NCBI GenBank assembly: GCA_900556625.1
Contig: USPQ01000104.1
Location: 1-9,618, forward strand
DNA: 9,618 bases
From: an uncultured Bacteroides sp.
Lineage (GTDB): Bacteria; Bacteroidota; Bacteroidia; Bacteroidales; Bacteroidaceae
Reading direction: 5' to 3'
The notes under the pieces are model-generated. The model was given only the letters and a program-made list of their open reading frames with translations. It was not told the DNA's origin and ran no database searches. Below, one piece after another: positions 6,820 to 9,618 of this stretch. Made by a program: the position numbers and the translations under genes. Position 1 is the stretch's first letter. Every line of letters starts with the position of its first letter.

Positions 6820-6849
6820 GAAATACGATCAGAATAGTAAAAAGAACTT

Positions 6850-6891
6850 GCCTAAAGACAGAAAGTAGTAAAATATTCTCTATCTTTAGGC
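6850..6891. promoter_or_regulatory. 9-bp inverted repeat between the HU and sulfatase genes
   Basis: GCCTAAAGA (6850-6858) is the perfect reverse complement of TCTTTAGGC (6883-6891), with 24 nt between them. The right arm overlaps TATCTTTA (6881-6888), a one-mismatch -7 box. No T-run follows on the plus strand, so an intrinsic terminator for the HU gene is unlikely. An operator or a processing hairpin fits better, but neither is proven. Confidence 0.4.
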
Positions 6892-6923
6892 GTACAATAA
6901 AAAAATAGATGTAAGCACAAACT

Positions 6924-6931
6924 TATATTTG
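6924..6931 (+). promoter_or_regulatory. Candidate -7 box for the sulfatase gene
   Basis: TATATTTG matches TAnnTTTG and ends 25 bp before the ATG at 6956, the same distance as at the GNAT gene. No TTTG-like -33 box is seen about 20 bp upstream, so the promoter may need an activator. The alternative is the weaker TATCTTTA at 6881-6888. Confidence 0.4.
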
Positions 6932-6955
6932 AAGAAATGCAACACCTATATATCT

Positions 6956-8545
6956 ATGAATAAACTAATACTAACCGGCCTGCTGGCAGCCGGAGCAATG
7001 ACACACATTCAGGGTGCTCAATTTGCCGGACAAGAAAACCAACAACAAGACCCGAAGGATAAAAGCCGGCGGCCCAATATCCTTTTTATCCTGAGCGACG
7101 ACCATACCTCACAGGCATGGGGAATCTATGGCGGAGTTCTGGCAGATTATGCTTATAACAGCAATATCCGCCGGCTGGCAAACGAAGGTGTAGTGCTCGA
7201 CAACTGCTTCTGCACCAACTCTATCTCCGCCCCCAGCCGCGCCAGTATCCTCACCGGACTTTACAGTCACCGGAACGGGCTTTATACGTTAGCCGATTCG
7301 TTGGATACTTCAATTCCCACACTGGCAACCGTCCTGCAAGCCAACGGCTACAATACCGGACTTGTCGGTAAATGGCATATCAAATCGCAACCGCAAGGGT
7401 TCGACTATTATTCCATTTTCTACGACCAGGGAGAATACCGCGACCCTACTTTCATCGAAAGCAGCGACCCATGGCCGGGCAACCGTCCGTTCGGCGAGCG
7501 CGTGCCCGGTTTCTCCACCGACCTCGTCGCAGAAAAAGCGATCAACTGGATCAAGCAGCAGGACAGCAACCAGCCTTTCCTGATGTGCTGCCATTTCAAA
7601 GCCACCCACGAGCCATACGACTACCCGACACGCATGGAACACCTTTATGACGGAGTCACCTTCCCCGAACCGGAGAACTTCCTCGACTGGGGACCGGAAA
7701 CGAACGGGCGTTCTTTCAAAGGGCAAACGCTCGAAGAACTGGGACATCGCTGGCGAGTTGCTTCCAAAGACCCGGACAAGTGGTGGTGCCGCTATCCCGG
7801 ACTACCTTTCAACACCGACGGAATGCAACGGACCACCGCCCGGCGTGCAATTTATCAAAAACTGATCCGCGACTATCTGCGTTGCGGAGCCACCATAGAC
7901 GACAACATCGGCAAACTCCTCAAAACACTGGACGAAATGGGTATTGCCGACAACACCATCGTTGTTTATGTCTCCGACCAAGGTTACTTCCTCGGCGAAC
8001 ACGGCTTCTTCGACAAACGAATGTTTTATGAAGAAGCCGCCCGTATGCCCTTCGTCATCCGTTATCCGAAAAAAATCCCCGCAGGGAAACGCTTGAAAGA
8101 CCTGATACTCAACGTCGACTTTGCACCGACACTGGCCGAATTTGCCGGAGTGAAAATGGAGAATGTACAAGGACACAGCTTCACCGGCAACCTCGAAGGA
8201 AAAACTCCGGCAGACTGGCGGAAAGAAATCTATTACCGTTACTGGACGAATCACGCTATCCGCCCGGCACATTTCGCTATCCGTTCCGAGCGCTACAAAC
8301 TCATATTCTATTACGCAAAGAATCTGGACATGACCGATACGGAAAACTTTGATTTCACTCCTGCATGGGATTTCTATGATTTAGAAGAAGACCCGCACGA
8401 GAATCATAATTTGTATAACGATCCGAAATACGCTCCTATCATCAGACAGATGAAAAAAGATTTATTGAATCTTCGCAAGGAAGTAGGTGACACCGACGAG
8501 AAATATCCGGAGATGCAGGAATTACTGGAGAAGTACTATAAATAA
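6956..8545 (+). CDS. Secreted serine-type sulfatase (family S1)
   Basis: This is a type I (S1) sulfatase that hydrolyses sulfate esters, probably on a host or dietary glycan. From the ATG at 6956 it has 529 residues with a signal peptide (hydrophobic core about 4-18, cleavage near residue 20) and no lipobox, so it is probably periplasmic. The active site shows PNILFILSDDH (40-50, metal ligands D48 and D49), the sulfatase signature SAPSR (91-95) with S91 as the formylglycine precursor, GKWHIK (138-143), THEP (217-220), and SDQGYFLGEHG (340-350) with D341, Q342 and H349. A C-terminal subdomain ends with AIRSERYKLIFYY and DLEEDPHENHNLY. Serine-type sulfatases are matured by an anaerobic radical-SAM enzyme (anSME), not encoded here. 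A TTG start at 6929 is also open but overlaps the candidate -7 box, so it was not chosen. No SusC/SusD or glycosidase genes adjoin it, so the substrate is open. Confidence 0.93.
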   Translation: MNKLILTGLLAAGAMTHIQGAQFAGQENQQQDPKDKSRRPNILFILSDDHTSQAWGIYGGVLADYAYNSNIRRLANEGVVLDNCFCTNSISAPSRASILTGLYSHRNGLYTLADSLDTSIPTLATVLQANGYNTGLVGKWHIKSQPQGFDYYSIFYDQGEYRDPTFIESSDPWPGNRPFGERVPGFSTDLVAEKAINWIKQQDSNQPFLMCCHFKATHEPYDYPTRMEHLYDGVTFPEPENFLDWGPETNGRSFKGQTLEELGHRWRVASKDPDKWWCRYPGLPFNTDGMQRTTARRAIYQKLIRDYLRCGATIDDNIGKLLKTLDEMGIADNTIVVYVSDQGYFLGEHGFFDKRMFYEEAARMPFVIRYPKKIPAGKRLKDLILNVDFAPTLAEFAGVKMENVQGHSFTGNLEGKTPADWRKEIYYRYWTNHAIRPAHFAIRSERYKLIFYYAKNLDMTDTENFDFTPAWDFYDLEEDPHENHNLYNDPKYAPIIRQMKKDLLNLRKEVGDTDEKYPEMQELLEKYYK

Positions 8546-8549
8546 GATT

Positions 8550-8575
8550 TCACTACGGAGGACACAGAGTTTTTA
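8550..8575. repeat. Possible remnant of a CACGGAG/CACAGAG repeat
   Basis: Five bases after the sulfatase stop codon come CACTACGGAGGACACAGAG and TTTTT. This resembles short tandem units of the CACGGAGNNCACAGAG kind that I recall from Bacteroides intergenic regions. Only about two degenerate units are present, so the call rests on resemblance. Confidence 0.25.
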
Positions 8576-8620
8576 TAACGGTGCTGTCAACTTTCTGCTC
8601 AAACATAAATGAAAGAAAAA

Positions 8621-8651
8621 GTTCCGTTTTCCGTAAAAAAACTTATCTTTG
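8621..8651 (+). promoter_or_regulatory. Predicted promoter of the AraC-family gene
   Basis: TATCTTTG (8644-8651) matches the -7 consensus exactly. The -33 position holds only GTTC (8621-8624, 19-bp spacing), so the upstream half is weak. Transcription would begin near 8658, giving a leader of about 27 nt to the ATG at 8685. Confidence 0.55.
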
Positions 8652-8684
8652 TTCCCGGAAGATAATAATTCACGCATAAAACTC

Positions 8685-9557
8685 ATGCCAAAAGATTTAT
8701 TTTGCATACAATACACCAACTGCACAGGATGTCCCAATGTCAACGAGAACATCCTTGTGTATAGGAACCTACCCAAAGGAGCGCATATCCCGAAGGATAA
8801 GTGTACGCAAAACTGTATGCTTTTCATGATAAAAGGCGAATTACTTATCAACAGTGAAGAATATCCCGGAAATATCCTGCGCGAAAAGCAATTTATCCTG
8901 CAAGCTATCGGCTCGAAAATAGAGTTGCTTGCCCTCACGGACGTTGAATACATCGTCTACTGGTTTAATGAGTTACCCCTGCTTTGCGAAGAACGTTACC
9001 GTGAAATAACGGAACAGGCAGAAGCACCGCTGACCTACACTCCGCTGATCATGAATGAAAGGCTTCATTATCTCATCACCAGTATGCCCGAATTTCTCGG
9101 TGAAGAATCACCTTGCAGCAAGTTCATCGAACTGAAATGCAAAGAGTTGGCTTTCCTCATCACCAATTATTATCCGACGCCTCAATTAAGTTCATTCTTC
9201 TATCCGATCAGTACGTACACAAAAAGTTTCCATTATTTTGTAATGCAAAACTACAACACGGTGAAGAACGTAGAAGAATTTGCGCATTTGGGAGGTTATA
9301 CCACCACTACTTTCCGCCGGCTTTTTAAAAACCTCTACGGCATACCTGTATACGAATGGATACTGGAGAAAAAGCGGGAAGGCATTCTGGAAGATCTCCA
9401 GCGTACCAATATGCGAATTACAGAGATTTGTAACCGCTACGGTTTCGACTCTCTATCCCACTTCGCACACTTTTGCAAAGACTCTTTCGGCGACACTCCC
9501 CGAGCGCTGCGAAAGAAGGCGGCCAACGGTGAAAAAATCGGAAAGGTTGCCGATTAA
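8685..9557 (+). CDS. AraC-family transcriptional regulator with a cysteine-rich N-terminus
   Basis: The protein has 290 residues from the ATG at 8685; an upstream in-frame TTG (8649) falls inside the -7 box and was rejected. The C-terminal 100 residues form the AraC/XylS double helix-turn-helix: first HTH around VEEFAHLGGYTTTTFRRLFKN (196-216), then IPVYEWILEKKREGILEDL (220-238), then the second HTH around ITEICNRYGFDSLSHFAHFCKDSFGDTPRALRK (245-277). The N-terminal part is a probable sensor with a cupin-like strand pattern (about 45-95). It contains a cysteine cluster C7, C13, C16, C40 and C44 (spacing C-x5-C-x2-C, then C-x3-C), which could bind a metal or sense redox state; this is inference. 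There is no membrane segment or receiver domain, so it is cytosolic and not a hybrid two-component sensor. Its targets may be the upstream sulfatase gene, which has a poor -33 box, or the gene past the right edge. Confidence 0.88.
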   Translation: MPKDLFCIQYTNCTGCPNVNENILVYRNLPKGAHIPKDKCTQNCMLFMIKGELLINSEEYPGNILREKQFILQAIGSKIELLALTDVEYIVYWFNELPLLCEERYREITEQAEAPLTYTPLIMNERLHYLITSMPEFLGEESPCSKFIELKCKELAFLITNYYPTPQLSSFFYPISTYTKSFHYFVMQNYNTVKNVEEFAHLGGYTTTTFRRLFKNLYGIPVYEWILEKKREGILEDLQRTNMRITEICNRYGFDSLSHFAHFCKDSFGDTPRALRKKAANGEKIGKVAD

Positions 9558-9579
9558 GGAATAATTTCTTTAATTCCTT
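9556..9579 (+). terminator. Weak hairpin at the end of the AraC-family gene
   Basis: AAGGAAT (9556-9562), which includes the last two bases of the stop codon, can pair with ATTCCTT (9573-9579) across a 10-nt AT-rich loop. The sequence after it (GCTC) has no T-run, so it is at best a weak terminator. Confidence 0.3.
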
Positions 9580-9608
9580 GCTCAATCAATCTATTTCCCC
9601 TATTTTTG
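9577..9608 (+). promoter_or_regulatory. Predicted promoter of the next gene beyond the right edge
   Basis: CTTG (9577-9580) stands 20 bp before TATTTTTG (9601-9608), which matches TAnnTTTG. Transcription would start near the window end, so the controlled gene is outside. The promoter lies within 51 bp of the AraC-family stop, which makes the next gene a possible regulatory partner. Confidence 0.55.
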
Positions 9609-9618
9609 CAGTCCGTAA

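Noticed and set aside
6929..6955. TTG start nine codons upstream of the sulfatase ATG
   Set aside because: It lies inside the candidate -7 box and would put a charged, polar stretch before the signal peptide; the ATG at 6956 gives a normal signal peptide.
8649..8684. TTG start twelve codons upstream of the AraC-family ATG
   Set aside because: It overlaps the -7 box TATCTTTG (8644-8651), so it would not be in the transcript.

Overview
The window looks like chromosomal DNA of a gut Bacteroides or a close relative in the Bacteroidales. The grounds are promoter-like sites of the Bacteroidetes type (a TAnnTTTG -7 box, in the better cases with a TTTG- or GTTG-like -33 box 19-20 bp upstream), A-rich translation starts without a clear Shine-Dalgarno sequence, a HU protein of the Bacteroidetes HU-HIG type, a serine-type secreted sulfatase and an ORF6N protein. 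No phage, transposon, rRNA, tRNA or CRISPR was seen.

Layout. Positions 1-370 (minus strand) hold the 5' part of an ORF6N-domain gene whose end lies outside the window. It is divergent from a four-gene plus-strand cluster (543-5636): a GNAT-like protein of unknown substrate, topoisomerase IV subunit B (parE), phosphopantetheine adenylyltransferase (coaD) and an exported S41 (CtpA-like) protease. The genes are 10 nt apart, overlap by 4 nt, and are 27 nt apart, which suggests one housekeeping operon covering DNA decatenation, CoA synthesis and envelope proteolysis, read from the promoter at 488-518.

A 559-bp gene-free stretch follows (5637-6195). It starts with an alternating CCTATCACC/GGTGATAGG element that probably ends the operon. 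A good promoter (5866-5897) comes next, then four near-palindromic 13-mers at an exact 22-bp period just inside the predicted transcript, and a leader of nearly 300 nt. This leads to a HU-fold protein with a C-terminal winged-helix-like region (6196-6819). The rest of the window has an orphan secreted serine-type sulfatase (6956-8545), an AraC-family regulator with an unusual cysteine-rich N-terminus (8685-9557), and a promoter reading out of the right edge.

No complete defence or mobile system can be claimed. The most unusual part is the HU-wHTH gene with its phased repeat array in a long leader, followed by the alternating inverted element before it and a 27-bp perfect palindrome inside the ORF6N gene.
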